Shown piece by piece: positions 30,001 through 39,127 of a stretch of 64,000 nucleotides of DNA; position 1 is the first letter of the stretch; every line of letters begins with the position of its first letter. The stretch spans positions 7,595,284 to 7,659,283 of the forward strand of contig NC_046358.1 of NCBI RefSeq assembly GCF_004027225.2. Direction: 5' to 3'. The DNA comes from Strigops habroptila (lineage: Eukaryota; Chordata; Aves; Psittaciformes; Psittacidae). The notes beneath the pieces are model-generated. The model was not told the origin of the DNA. It saw only the letters and a program-made list of their open reading frames with translations, and ran no database searches. The translations under genes and the position numbers were made by a program.

Positions 30001-33000
30001 GTGGTTGGTGACAGCCAACATGGCTTCACTAAGCGGAAATCCTGCCTGACCAATTTGGTGGCCTTCTATGACGGGGCTACGGAACTGATGGACAGGGGCA
30101 GAGCAGCTGACGTCATCTACCTGGACTTGGGCAAAGCGTTCGGCACTGTCCCGCATGACATCCTTGTCTCTAAATTGGAGAGACATCAATTTGATAGATG
30201 GACCACTCGGTGGATAAAGAACTGGCTCAATGGCACACACAAAGAGTTGTGGTAAATGGCTCGATGTCCAGTTGGAAAACAGTAACAAGTGGTGTCCCTC
30301 AGGGATCGGTGTTGGGACCGGTCCTGTTCAACATCTTTGTCGGCGACATGGACAGTGGGATTGATGCGCCCTCAGCAAGTTTGCCGACGACACCAAGCTG
30401 TGTGGTTCGGTTCACACGCTGGAGGGAAGGGATGCCATCCAGAGGGACCTTGACACGCTTGTGAGGTGGGCCGATGCCAACCTTATGAAGTTTAACCAAG
30501 CCAAATGCAAGGTCCTACACCTGGGTCGGGGCAATCCCAGGCACTGCTACAGGTTGGGCGGAGAAGAGATTCAGAGCAGCCCTGAGGAGAAGGACTTGGG
30601 GGTGTTGGTTGATGAGAAACTTAACACGAGCCAGTTTTAGTGTGCACTTGCAGCCCAGAAAGCCAACTGTATCCTGGGCTGCATCAAAAGAAGCGTGACC
30701 AGCAGGTCAAAGGAGGTGATCCTGCCCCTCTACTCTGCTCTCGTGAGACCTCACTTGAAGTACTGTGTGCAGTTCTGGTGTCCTCAACATAAAAAGGACA
30801 TGGAGCTGTTGGAGCAAGTCCAGAGGAGGCCACGAGGATCATAAGAGGGCTGCAGCACCTCCTATATGAAGACAGGCTGAGAAAGTTGGGGCTGTTCAGC
30901 CTGCAGAAGAGAGGCTGCGTGGAAACCTCAGAGCAGCCTTCCAGTATCTGAAGGGGGCCCATAAGGATGCTGGGGAGGGACTCTTCATCAGGGACTGTAG
31001 TGGTAGGACAAGGGGTAATGGCTTCAAACTTAAACAGGGGAAGTTTAGATTAAGAAGGAAGGAAGAAGTTCTTTACAGTGAGGGTGGTGAGGCACTGGAA
31101 TGGGTTGCCAAAGGAAGCTGTGAATGCTCCATCCCTGGCAGTGTTCAAGGCCAGGTTGGACAGAGCCTTGGACGACATGGTTTAGTGTGAGGTGTCCCTG
31201 CCCATGGCAGGGAGTTGGAACTAGATGATCTTAAGGTTCTTTCCAACCCTAACTATTCTATGATTCTATGACACTCATCATAACATCAGTAAAGTTTGAT
31301 GTAATTTCCACACCAGTTGTCTTGTGTATTGAACAGAAAGAGATGAGACAACAGAGTGACCTGGGAAAAGATTCAGTAAGCTTCCCACCATCAACAAGTA
31401 AGCCGAGAGTTACCAGGCACAAACACATTGTTACTACAAGAAACGGAGCTCCCCCTCTTCTCCTATTCCTTCTAGCGATCCTGCCCAACAATCTTGCTGA
31501 GGAGGCCAAGCCATCTTCTGACCCCTCTGTTGTGCCACTACGTTTCAAAAGCGTTCTACTTCAAGAGGATCACAGCTCTCGGGCTGCTGGATTTCCCTTT
31601 GAGATTTCTCAGGCAAAAGTACACATGCACAATTGTAACAGGATACTCAGCAAGCACAGTATACTGACCTGGATGGTGAATTTGTGCATGTCAGTGCACA
31701 ACACATCTAGGGGTTCTCTTACCAATTCTCTGATAAGGGTGAGGGCAGACAGAAACTTAGGCAAACAGTGATAACCCTCAATGGGTTATCTGGCCTCTAT
31801 TTCAATGTGAGAAAGAGGGTGTCATGAAAAAGCCCAGACACATGGTGGTCCTAAGCAAATAGCAAATAAAAGTCCAAGACAAAAAAAATAAAGGCTGGGA
31901 GAAGCTGGTACCAGTTGAATTGGTTTCATCTTTCCTTGTCACGTTGCTGTCAGACAAGTAACTGCTGGAGGTGGCACTGACTCATCAGCACTGCCTCACA
32001 GCCTTCCTGATGAAGCAAAGCCACAGTCTCATGGCAGCAGATCTGGTGACGGAAGACTGAGCTTTCAGCTTCTAGGTAGGAGTGAAAATCTGCATCAGAG
32101 TGGTCTCAAACGCCTTCATGAGGTGCAAGAACCACCCTCTTCCTAAAATTGTGGAAGCCAATAATGAAACAAGAAAAACGTTACATATAGCAGAGAAGAA
32201 AAGGAAGACAAGGGCCTTGAAAAACAAATCTGTTTGGCCCTGTGCAAAACAGAAAGAAAATCAGTGCGAAAGCTAACCCAACTTTCAGAACGTTAATTTG
32301 GGTCTCAGACCACTTCAAATCCTTGTCAAGCCACAGACATTCCAAGTGACCTTGAGATTCCTAAACTGAGGACAAGAGTGCTACCCTACTTTAAAAATAA
32401 GGAGCAGTGATGTTACGGTTACTAAGGCTATTTAAATACGGTAGGCTGAATAAGCAGAACCTTCTCCACTTACCATCCCTGGTGCTAAGGAAAGGCGCCT
32501 CTCCTGCTGATCCCCCAGGATCCTGGGCATCCGGAGCAGCTGATCCTATTTGCGTGCACTCGGCAGCAGAGGGGGCTGTTGCTGCCTTTTCAGCAGCTCT
32601 TCTCGCTGCCATCTTTTGTGCAAAGATGCTTTTTCTGCCAGATGCCACCTTCACCTGCAAACAGGGAAGCCATGTGTCACCGCTTCCCAGACTCCCCCGC
32701 ACACCTGCCATTAACAAATGTATAGATCTGATCCTAAAGACACCCTCAAATCAGGCTTTGGGACGTGATACAGAGAAGCTACTGGCAGCCACCTGCGTTT
32801 TCTATACGTGTGCTGTTCTTATTTTAACACAGGTTTTAATGCTAGGACAAGAAAGACAATAACACAAATGTTTTTTCTACCTAGAGAAGGAAGATGATTA
32901 ATTAGAAGTGAATTCAAGCCAGGCAGGTACACCTAAAATATCGCCAAATACAACAGTTCCAGCTTTCCTGCTGCTCAGAAACTCTGCATAGCTGAATACT

Positions 33001-35983
33001 TTGGATTTCTGAGGATAAAGGAGGCTGTACTGCACTGTGCTCACCACATGCTTGGAACAGGCTTCTTATAAGGTGATTAGAGAGCAGCAGGGTGAAAAGA
33101 TTTACACAGTAAGAAATGGGCACCTAAATAATGCTAAAATAATCCTGACTAAATTACTGTGTTGCTTGCCTAGGTGATGGAAGGGCATGGCTTTGAACAG
33201 CCTTGAAGAGGATGCACAGGAAATCCAAAGCAGACTAAGCAGAAAACCACCCTTTTGCATGTCCCCAGTCCAGAGAAGAAGCTTAAAAGACACTCTGAAC
33301 ATCCTGCAGCTGCTTTGTGCACTCCTGCATTAGATAAACAGAACTGGTAGTTTCAAAAGTATCACTCTTTCAAAAAAGCTGTCCTTCAAAATAAGCTATC
33401 TCTTCAAAGCAACAACTATCAATCACATACCAATTCCCAGCATCTAACTCCCACTCAACTAGCAGCTCTTGCTATTGCCGCAATGCCTGGTGATAGCAGC
33501 CACGGCTTCCAGTTTTACAGCCTCAGAAATGATGCCAAAATCCAAAAAGCTGCAAAAGATAATCTGTGCAACCACACTCAAATGTCATGTCAGGAGAAAC
33601 CAGGTGCAGCTTCAGTAAGCATGGACTTAAACCTGGTGGATAAATTAACAAAGGTTGATCCTCAGAGAAAAACAAGCAGAACAGGATCAATACTATTACA
33701 GCAGCGCAGATTTTATCTACCTCACTAAAGTCAGCTGAAGGGGATCACCTTTTCCTAAACCAAAAGGATTCTTGTGTTATTTAACTGCAGGGTGTGAGGT
33801 ACCTACCTGATGGCAGCTTGGTAGAACTCTCTCCTACACTAAGGGAGCAAATGTGAGAGAGATGCAGAGCTAGCTCAAAACCTCCAGCAGGCAAAGTCAC
33901 TTATTTTGAGTCCTACCACCCACCAAGCATCAGGCTTTGTTGTGGCCAAGTTTTAATCATGAATAAGGTACCGTAAAAGAGCTGCTCCCAATCTTACCTC
34001 ACTTTTTATCTCAGAGCGGTGAAACGTCCTTGGAAATGGGTCTCCAGTGGGCACTGGCATGGTCACTGCTGCTGCACTCGTGTCTCGTTCCTGCAGCAAA
34101 AAATTAAAGCCCTGTAGAAAGCACCACAACAGCCAGACATATCATTTCATATCATTTAGCTAAGAGTGGACTCAAAATCTCTCAGCTCTGCAGCTCACAA
34201 GCTTCCTGCTACATCACTGTCAGGCTCAGAATACCTTGTGCTTATTTAGAGACAAAGCGAGGCTATTTTCCAAAAGGCTGGGCTGCCAAACTCCAAGAAT
34301 CAGATAAAGGAAAATCTGGGCCAGTGCAAAGCAACGAGAACATCCTCCTTAGAAAGTCCAGAAACTCACCCAAATCCACACTGGAGCACACGTCTGCATG
34401 CAGGCAGCATGTCCTGTAGGCAGTCTGGACTGGAAAACAGCTTCAGACCCATATTTAACTGACAGCAAAAATATACCCAAAGAACTTTTCTTTCAAGGTG
34501 CTCCCTGAAAGAGCAGTTGTAGCACAACTACAGTGCTACAACCGCTTCACTACACTGTAGAAAGAAAAAGCAGCAACAGAACCTTTCATCCCTGTCCACT
34601 TAGTTCACAGCATTCAAAAAAGGAGGGAAAACCAACCAAACAACAACCAACCAACCAAAACCCCAACCAAACTAGAGCATCACATAAAACCCAGACATAC
34701 AATAATTTTACTGAAGACTGCTGTAATGTGTCGATCATGACTCTCCAGTCTTTCCTCTGGATCTTCATCCTCAAAGTGGACATAGGCATTTTTGATCTTT
34801 GACTTTTTTGGAGGAGCTGGAGTTAGAGCTGGCAAAGTATCAGGAAAATCTGGGGAGGGGAAATAATAAGATAAAAAAATAAAAGCAGTGAGGTTACTCA
34901 TATATAACTACTGTGCAATAGGTACCAGACCAAGGCTCCTTAATAGCACCTATTGCTTTGATGAGAAACCAAGAAGATGAGGAAGCAATAAGAGCCCTCT
35001 GTCTCTGACTTGCACTGGATAGTGGAGAGAAACATACTCAATTTTATTAGTTATGTATTGGCATCAAGGTCTTTTCAATGAGCTCCATAAGCAGGAAAGG
35101 GTACTGAGGCCTGACTGCAAGTATTAAGGGAAGAAGCAAGGCTCTACAGAAACAAATAGTGTCCTTTCAGGTTACGTTCAGGTACAATTCCACTGCCAGC
35201 TCTGAGTGATTTGTATGTTCATGAGCAAGCCAAGGCCTCCTTTTCCCTGTCTATAAACTGGGTTCATGTTTTCTTACCTGGAACTAAGCACTGCAAGATT
35301 TAAGTTGTTGCTTTTAAGAAAGCACCTCAAGCTTCTCAGACTATTAAGGACATGACAGAAATGTTACAGTTACTACTGATGGAGGAAAACAAAACCAGAG
35401 GAAGGCAGCTTATCAAGCTACATCTGCTGGCTGAAAGCCGGAGCTGTTACCAGAGCTAAGCCTCAGAGATACTGAGAACAGTGTCTGGACAGATTGCAAA
35501 GTAAGCAGCGAGTGTCCAGTGGGTACAAATCACAGAAAACACCTCTTACATTGAGGCTGGCAAGGTACCACAGACAAGAGGCAACGACTTGGAAACGTGG
35601 TTCTACTGGATGCCAGTAACACTGGACCAGTGCATTTCCCAACAAGGCTAAGAACAAACAATACTGCAAGGAGGACACACATGCAGGGCAAAAGGAACAC
35701 TGGGTTGAGAGGGAGGTGAAAAAGCAAGCAGTGAGGAAGACAGAAAGGGACAGAGAATTCTGGTAATTCAAATAAGCCCACAAGGGAAGTTACCATCCAA
35801 CATGACCACATCCTTGCTGTCCTGTAGCGGGGGTCTCTCAGCATCTGTGGTCCTTTCCTCCCCTTTCCTCTTGTCTGCTTTCTTCACAACCTTCACTGCA
35901 GGTGAAGCTCTGGCTGCCAGGAACTGGTTTTGAAAGTGCAGCAGGTCTGCCTCGGACTCCCCAGGCTTTGGTCTCGAAAACAT
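1..35983 (-). CDS. RPAP1: RPAP1, RNA polymerase II-associated protein 1 (24 exons traced, 3' end outside window)
   Basis: RPAP1 is a nuclear and shuttling factor that binds RNA polymerase II and supports its assembly or import and its contact with Mediator. That role is known for the family and is not visible in the sequence. The call rests on many blocks shared with the mammalian protein: the N-terminus [17 protein letters not shown], the RPAP1_N-type block around residues 230-275 ([20 protein letters not shown]), the RPAP1_C-type block at about 345-440 ([35 protein letters not shown]), and later [45 protein letters not shown] and [14 protein letters not shown]. All 24 exons have GT/AG borders and their phases join without a break, giving 1,405 codons; human RPAP1 has about 1,393 in total. 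The start at 35,983 has A at -3 and matches the mammalian start. No stop or frameshift was found, so the gene looks intact. The last residues lie left of position 1. Confidence 0.97.
822..878 (-). CDS. RPAP1: RPAP1 coding exon 23
   Basis: Nineteen codons (1368-1386) read [19 protein letters not shown], matching human KAARRSMLQKTWLLADE. The acceptor is TTCCCAG/GAG and the donor GAG/GTAGGA. Confidence 0.96.
1558..1734 (-). CDS. RPAP1: RPAP1 coding exon 22
   Basis: Fifty-nine codons (1309-1367) include [20 protein letters not shown] and [18 protein letters not shown], almost identical to the human protein. The acceptor is TTGCAG/TTT and the donor CAG/GTAGGT. Confidence 0.97.
3354..3455. repeat. 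Direct repeat copy A (intron 21/22 region)
   Basis: This stretch of about 100 bp shares CAAGGGCCT-CACCTACAGGGGATG, CTCTGTTCTT and CAAGCTGTTTTACCATCCCA with copy B at about 5,240-5,341. Both copies end in an A/C-rich run with CAAA or CCAA units. The two lie in the same orientation on either side of coding exon 21. It could be an unrecognised interspersed element or a local duplication. Confidence 0.8.
3742..4546 (-). CDS. RPAP1: RPAP1 coding exon 21 (largest exon, 805 nt)
   Basis: Residues 1040-1308. It starts [14 protein letters not shown] and includes [65 protein letters not shown] and [20 protein letters not shown]. All have close human counterparts. The acceptor is CTTACAG/T and the donor CAGCAG/GTAATC. 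Confidence 0.97.
5240..5341. repeat. Direct repeat copy B (intron 20)
   Basis: Partner of copy A about 1.9 kb to the left, with about nine in ten bases matching over the first 80 by eye. It ends in an ACAAACAAAC run just before the donor side of exon 20. Confidence 0.8.
5386..5528 (-). CDS. RPAP1: RPAP1 coding exon 20
   Basis: Residues 993-1040 include [20 protein letters not shown], matching human [19 protein letters not shown]. The acceptor is GTACAG/GCA. The donor TTCC/GTAAGC leaves two bases of a Pro codon. Confidence 0.96.
5772..5921 (-). CDS. RPAP1: RPAP1 coding exon 19
   Basis: Fifty codons (943-992) include [20 protein letters not shown], nearly identical to the human [17 protein letters not shown] block. 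The acceptor is TTATAG/TAC and the donor ATG/GTATCG. Confidence 0.95.
6793..6988 (-). CDS. RPAP1: RPAP1 coding exon 18
   Basis: Residues 877-942 include [16 protein letters not shown] and [16 protein letters not shown], ending DIHKGLTSK, matching human LLCNPLSCVPALE and [14 protein letters not shown]. The acceptor is CACACAG/G and the donor AAG/GTGAGA. Confidence 0.96.
8805..8914 (-). CDS. RPAP1: RPAP1 coding exon 17
   Basis: Residues 841-877 include [20 protein letters not shown], then MWDLL, matching human QRLSEELLLPLLSQP with SLWDSLR. The acceptor is TTGCAG/CCA and the donor CTCAG/GTAACA. Confidence 0.95.
10450..10651 (-). CDS. RPAP1: RPAP1 coding exon 16
   Basis: Residues 773-840 include [15 protein letters not shown] and [15 protein letters not shown], matching human WTQVSGLQPLVEPCL and LLFLGAYYQAWSQQ. 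The acceptor is TTTCAG/T and the donor CAG/GTAAGG. Confidence 0.96.
11326..11505 (-). CDS. RPAP1: RPAP1 coding exon 15
   Basis: Residues 713-773 begin [19 protein letters not shown], aligning with human ELYPVLMRALQVVPRELST. The acceptor (CATACTCTAG/GG) lies almost against the end of an old CR1 copy. The donor is AGCAG/GTAGGC. Confidence 0.95.
11512..11850 (-). mobile_element. Old CR1 LINE 3' fragment next to exon 15
   Basis: Read on the plus strand it is a diverged reverse complement of a CR1 3' end (GGTCTCTGGAGATCATCTAT, then the CAACCTGTTCCAGTGTTTGA block). It lies in intron 14 and is in the same orientation as RPAP1. Its 3' tail reaches to within about 10 bases of the exon 15 acceptor. 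The divergence suggests an old insertion. Confidence 0.8.
12821..12978 (-). CDS. RPAP1: RPAP1 coding exon 14
   Basis: Residues 661-713 include [11 protein letters not shown] and [17 protein letters not shown]. The acceptor is TTTACAG/CTT. The donor ACAG/GTACAG leaves two bases of an Arg codon finished by exon 15. Confidence 0.96.
13478..13548 (+). mobile_element. Possible CR1 3' tail remnant in intron 13
   Basis: The segment GAGGTTCTACAATCTAAATC, followed by TTTCTATGATTCTAAC, resembles the last 60-70 bases of a CR1 3' end in plus orientation. It is short and diverged, so the call is weak. Confidence 0.35.
14998..15177 (-). CDS. RPAP1: RPAP1 coding exon 13
   Basis: Sixty codons (601-660) include [30 protein letters not shown] and GRNATARL, one of the best conserved parts of the protein. 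The acceptor is CTGCAG/CTG and the donor CTG/GTGAGT. Confidence 0.97.
15373..15507 (-). CDS. RPAP1: RPAP1 coding exon 12
   Basis: Forty-five codons (556-600) include [20 protein letters not shown] and IARHSSEA, matching human LRYVLEVTYPGPAVVLDIL. The acceptor is CCCCAG/GGA and the donor CAG/GTAAAT. Confidence 0.96.
17268..17450 (-). CDS. RPAP1: RPAP1 coding exon 11 with acidic tract
   Basis: Sixty-one codons (495-555) begin [18 protein letters not shown], followed by a run of seven Glu and more acidic residues written in GAG/GAA codons, then a Lys/Asp-rich stretch and [11 protein letters not shown]. The mammalian protein has a shorter acidic run in the same place. The acceptor is TTGTAG/AAG and the donor AAG/GTTAGG. 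Confidence 0.95.
19754..19921 (-). CDS. RPAP1: RPAP1 coding exon 10
   Basis: Fifty-six codons (439-494) include [17 protein letters not shown] and [15 protein letters not shown], matching human [18 protein letters not shown]. The acceptor is TTTCAG/GCC and the donor GAG/GTGAGA. Confidence 0.96.
20687..20788 (-). CDS. RPAP1: RPAP1 coding exon 9
   Basis: Thirty-four codons (405-438) begin [20 protein letters not shown] and end in [12 protein letters not shown], the end of the RPAP1_C-type block and the start of the helical repeat region. The acceptor is ATTTAG/AGG and the donor AAG/GTAAGT. Confidence 0.96.
21238..21336 (-). CDS. RPAP1: RPAP1 coding exon 8
   Basis: Thirty-three codons (residues 372-404) contain [12 protein letters not shown] and [16 protein letters not shown], nearly identical to the mammalian RPAP1_C core. 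The acceptor is TTGTAG/GGA and the donor GAG/GTGGGT. Confidence 0.96.
21740..21855 (-). CDS. RPAP1: RPAP1 coding exon 7
   Basis: Residues 333-371 include [20 protein letters not shown] and KDLPLP, matching the human TPQKEWLHMDTVELEKLHW block that opens the conserved RPAP1_C-type region. The acceptor is CTACAAAG/AT and the donor AAAAAG/GTTTGA. Confidence 0.95.
21936..22058 (-). CDS. RPAP1: Candidate RPAP1 cassette exon 6a
   Basis: This 123-nt stretch has a pyrimidine-rich acceptor (CTTCCTTCTCTAG/CT) and a good donor (CCAG/GTAGGT). It fits the g/..../g phase between exons 6 and 7 exactly and stays open for 41 codons. Its peptide is unusually hydrophobic (for example [16 protein letters not shown]), and I cannot align it with mammalian RPAP1, whose linker length is matched without it. 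It may be an alternative or lineage-specific exon, or a chance pseudo-exon. Confidence 0.4.
22290..22432 (-). mobile_element. CR1 LINE 3' fragment in intron 6
   Basis: A short copy begins AATCATAGAATAGTTAGGGT (plus strand) and shows the standard GGAAAGGACCTTAAGATCAT block. It is truncated after the CCTGGCCTTGAACACTGC block. An AATT-rich stretch at 22,262-22,290 adjoins its tail and partly repeats the tail sequence. Confidence 0.9.
25549..25755 (-). CDS. RPAP1: RPAP1 coding exon 6
   Basis: Residues 264-333. It begins [11 protein letters not shown], completing the RPAP1_N motif, then continues into a charged Glu/Lys-rich linker that differs from the mammalian one in sequence but is of similar length. 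The acceptor is TTGCAG/AT and the donor ATCACAG/GTAAGA. Confidence 0.93.
28646..28822 (-). CDS. RPAP1: RPAP1 coding exon 5 (start of the RPAP1_N block)
   Basis: Residues 205-264. The second half holds the conserved helical motif [20 protein letters not shown], followed by EQERLLAQL, which is the diagnostic RPAP1_N region. The acceptor is CTTACAG/AT and the donor CTGG/GTATGT. Confidence 0.95.
29675..31271 (+). mobile_element. Longer CR1 LINE copy (about 1.6 kb) with decayed RT, in intron 4
   Basis: This plus-strand copy runs from inside ORF2 to the full tail ATTCTATGATTCTATGAC near 31,271, so it is 5'-truncated but complete at the 3' end. It lies antisense to RPAP1. It is younger-looking and much longer than the other copies in the window. 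A 20-base sequence (GAGACCATCTTAAGAACCTG) is duplicated at its 5' edge, at 29,680-29,699 and 29,704-29,723. Confidence 0.93.
29727..31180 (+). pseudogene. CR1 ORF2 reverse transcriptase remnant
   Basis: Three frames together read as the C-terminal half of CR1 ORF2: [18 protein letters not shown], then [56 protein letters not shown], and the catalytic FADD at about 30,380-30,392. Frame changes near 29,880, 30,255 (also a stop) and 30,370, together with loss of the 5' part, show that it cannot make an active enzyme. Confidence 0.88.
32474..32654 (-). CDS. RPAP1: RPAP1 coding exon 4
   Basis: Residues 145-205 begin [20 protein letters not shown], matching the mammalian SGKRSIFAQEIAARR block, a basic stretch. 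The rest is an Ala/Gly/Ser-rich, probably disordered linker. The acceptor is TTTGCAG/GTG and the donor GATG/GTAAGT, leaving one base of a split codon. Confidence 0.94.
33998..34090 (-). CDS. RPAP1: RPAP1 coding exon 3
   Basis: Thirty-one codons (residues 114-144, beginning [16 protein letters not shown]) lie between the acceptor CTGCAG/GAA and the donor GAG/GTAAGA. The opening ERDTS and the VPxG block match the mammalian protein. Confidence 0.94.
34628..34676. repeat. CCAA-type simple repeat in intron 2
   Basis: An impure run of CCAA and CAAA units lies between exons 2 and 3, a few bases inside the donor side of exon 2. Similar A/C-rich runs occur at about 3,428-3,460, 4,580-4,612 and 5,315-5,337. 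Confidence 0.75.
34701..34849 (-). CDS. RPAP1: RPAP1 coding exon 2
   Basis: It encodes residues 64-113 ([17 protein letters not shown], then [20 protein letters not shown]). The acceptor is CTCCCCAG/AT, completing the Asp codon split after exon 1. The donor ATT/GTATGT leaves phase 0. Human RPAP1 has a very similar EDPEERL-x-HD-HITAV block. Confidence 0.95.
35794..35983 (-). CDS. RPAP1: RPAP1 coding exon 1 (start codon)
   Basis: It encodes residues 1-63, beginning [17 protein letters not shown] and ending DSKDVVMLD plus one base. The donor is ATG-TTG-GAT-G/GTAACT. The ATG context is GCAGGATGT. The 5' side is probably untranslated and reaches an acceptor near 36,011 (CACACAG/GACTG); its pyrimidine tract is weak, so that border is uncertain. 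Confidence 0.95.
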
Positions 35984-38648
35984 CCTGCCTTCTTGCTCTT
36001 GCAACTCAGTCCTGTGTGCTGTTCACATGGAAACTACTGAAGATGTGCAAAACTGGTTACAGAACTGGATTTCCTGGAGACAGGATGGGGACAGCAAGAG
36101 AAAACTATTACTTTTTGTCCCACTCTGCTGTTCCAGTACACACCACAGCCACCCTACTCCGGGATCACCCCAGGACACGACTAGTTGTACCAGAGTCCCA
36201 GACAAACTGTTCACCTTGTTCTTCATTGCCAGAGAACATGCTACTAGACAAGGCAACACCTGGTCTACCACCCAGCTGGGAGCAGAATGGCATCATTCCA
36301 GCAAAAAGCCAGCCAACAAGTGCATCACTGCCAGAATGCCAACAACACAGCCTTGGATTTGCAAAGCCACAGAAGCACCTGGTCCAAGACAACAGATTTG
36401 GCTTCCTCCATTATCAACACCAACCAAGAACATCAGAGACACAGTATCATGCAAACCTCCCCCCTCCAGCATAGTCTTCTCTGAATCCCAGCATTAGCAT
36501 CCCTGTCAGGATGAAAGAGCCTGTGCATGTAGATTTGGACAATGCACTCACTCTCTCTGACTGTGCTCTCCTTCACACTCAAATCTCCCAAGTGAAAACA
36601 GGTTTTCTTCCTTATCTAGTCCCCCTGCTTTACCTCTCTCTCACTCTTTCACTGCCCTCTTATTGGCAAAAATCATGTTATTTCTAAGCACCTTCATTCA
36701 CTGCCCAGGCCAGTTCTGAGTGGAAAGCCAACGGTGGTATTTATAAAGACTTTTACCTCTGTGCATGTAAGAATTTACTGGGAAGGCAACTATTCCACCT
36801 CCCTTCTCCTGGGCATGAAAATACTTGTGAGCATTACTCTCACCTCTTATTCCCAGAGCCTGGGACCATCAATCCATTTCTGACAGGCAGCAAGTAAAGT
36901 GTTTGCAAATACATTTCACACTAATTGAGTCACTGATCAGCACTAATGCTACAGACTTGGCACCTCCCACACTTGGTATGTTGAAATGTTTTGTACATAT
37001 TTGATCTCTTCCACTTTTCAAAAGCCCATCAGGACTCAATATATTGTGAAGTAGGGAAGGGAAGTGGATGTGGAGTTTAAAACTGCAGTTATGTGCCATA
37101 TGGATAAGCTGTACCTATGAGAAAATGAAAAGCTTGGAAGTGAATCTCTGTCTTAATCTAAGACCAAAGCAAAGTTCGATCCTTGTGCAAACACAGCCAC
37201 TGCCCTGAAACCAATGTTTTGTCTTGTGCTATCATCCTACTTCATTGTAAAATATGTGGAGAGATATCTTGTGGGAAGCATGCTAACAGACACAAGAATT
37301 ACTTCATGCAGTACTTATCACCTATACTTGGAATAGTTACACTATTTTCAGGGTTCTCATTCTTGACCAAGGTTGGTTAGATGTGATACTGCTGCTTCCA
37401 AGAGCACAAAGAGCTCCAGAGAGTTCTACATTTGTTGTCTTTCTAAAACCAAGGCCTCAGTGTAAAACCACAAACCATGTAAGACTCCCTGAAATTCTTT
37501 TTCCTGCCCCTCACTTTGTGCAAAAGCTGGACTAAAACCATTCAGACTTAAGAGTTTTGTGTACCAAAACAAAGTGGATTTTCAGAGGTTTCAAGGTTTC
37601 CAGGGACTCCATTCACTTCAGCACTCCATGACTGAGGAACCAGACTTCTTCATCCAATGCCAGCATCACGAGTTAGTTGCTTGATTTCAGACATCTCAAA
37701 ACACTGACCTTAATGAAAGAAGAGTCCCAGAACAACAACTTCCAATTACACCAAGCCTACATACAAGAGGAACTTCCCTGTACCCTGTGTACAACAAAAC
37801 CCACCCCCAGCACCCAGAGAAAACACCCTATTTCTCCACCAATGCTGTCAAGGACATCGTGGAACACTGCCACTAGCAAAGGCTACTTCAGGGCAGGAAG
37901 GGAAGGGAGCACCCTGCTACAGTGCCTTGCTACGGTTGGAGGAGGACCTAACACAAACACTCCTGGGATGCCATTGTGGTTGACTGATGCTGAGAAAGCA
38001 GAAACACTCCCTTTCAGCACAGTTCCCTTGCAACTGCCCAGCAAAAACTGCAACTTCTGCAGACAGCTCCCTTTTTGTGTCCTCCCAGCATAAGCACATA
38101 CCTATTGCTGTTAATTTATGGAGCTTTCTGCCACAACAGGGGCTCCAATAGTCATACTTCAGTTGATAGGTCCCTCTTTGATATGCGTAAGTAGCACCAC
38201 ATGCATCAGAAGCCAAGTGTTTCATGCCCTATCATCACAGGCTTCAAAGCCAAAATGAGGATGATGCTACGATTAACTGACATAAGCAAAGTGTGCTGCT
38301 AATCTTTTTCAATAAGCCTCTTCCACACAGGGATCTCCATACACTTGTCCAAGTCTCTGTATATCAAAAGACTTAATAACATAACAGGCCTTGAAACTGC
38401 CTTCATTTACGTGAGGAACTGTCAGGCACAAGAAGCCAACTATGCAGTTATTGTCTAAAAAGGTTAGATGTTATTCCAGGAACCTTTTCCTCAAAGTAAC
38501 TCCTTCCCCCATATAGATACAAAGGCCACCCAAATGTAAAGAGTTACAACAAGAGGGCAATACAGAGGTGGGCATTAGTTTGGTAAAAAAACAGCTAAAA
38601 GCTTTAAATGTTTTCTGTCCGTCATCTAACTGGGTCTAGAAATGTATA

Positions 38649-39127
38649 AAATCACAGAATGGTTTGGGCTGGAAAGGACCTTATGATCATCTAGTTCCAA
38701 CCCCCTGCCACAGGCAGGGATGCCTGACCTCAGACCACATTGCCCAAGGCTCTGTCCAGCCTGGCCTTGAACACTTCCAGCGATGGAGCATTCACAACTT
38801 CCTTGGGCAACCCATTCCAGTGCCTCACCACCCTCACTGTAAAGAACTTCTTCCTTAGATCTAACCTGAACTTCCCCTGTTTAAGTTTGAAGCCATTACT
38901 CCTTGTCCTACCACTACAGTCCGTGATGAAGAGTCCCTCCCCAGCATCCTTGTAGGCCCCCTTCAGACAATGGAAGCTGCTCTGAGGTCTCCACGCAGCT
39001 TCTCTTCTCCAGGCTGAACAGCCCCAACTCTCTCAGCCTGTCTTCATACAGGAGCTGCTCCAGCCCCTGATCATCTTTGGGGCCCTTCTCTGGACTTGCT
39101 CCAACAACTCTGTGTCCCACCACCATT
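38649..39127 (-). mobile_element. CR1 LINE 3' fragment in the 5' UTR intron
   Basis: A copy of about 480 bp begins ATCACAGAATGGTTTGGGCT on the plus strand and extends into the CTGAACAGCCCCAACTCTCT and GGACTTGCTCCAACAACTCT blocks of the ORF2 end. It has the same orientation as RPAP1. Open frames here (38,740-38,955 plus; 38,914-39,126 minus) are CR1 ORF2 in sense or antisense. Confidence 0.93.

Noticed and set aside
35984..36004. Upstream extension of the RPAP1 frame (seven codons)
   Set aside because: The extension opens with TTG, not ATG. The ATG at 35,983 has a fair context and matches the start of the mammalian protein.
35902..36497. Plus-strand frames of 190 and 156 codons antisense to RPAP1 exon 1
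   Set aside because: They overlap each other in different frames and partly mirror the real exon on the minus strand. No recognisable domain or splice context.
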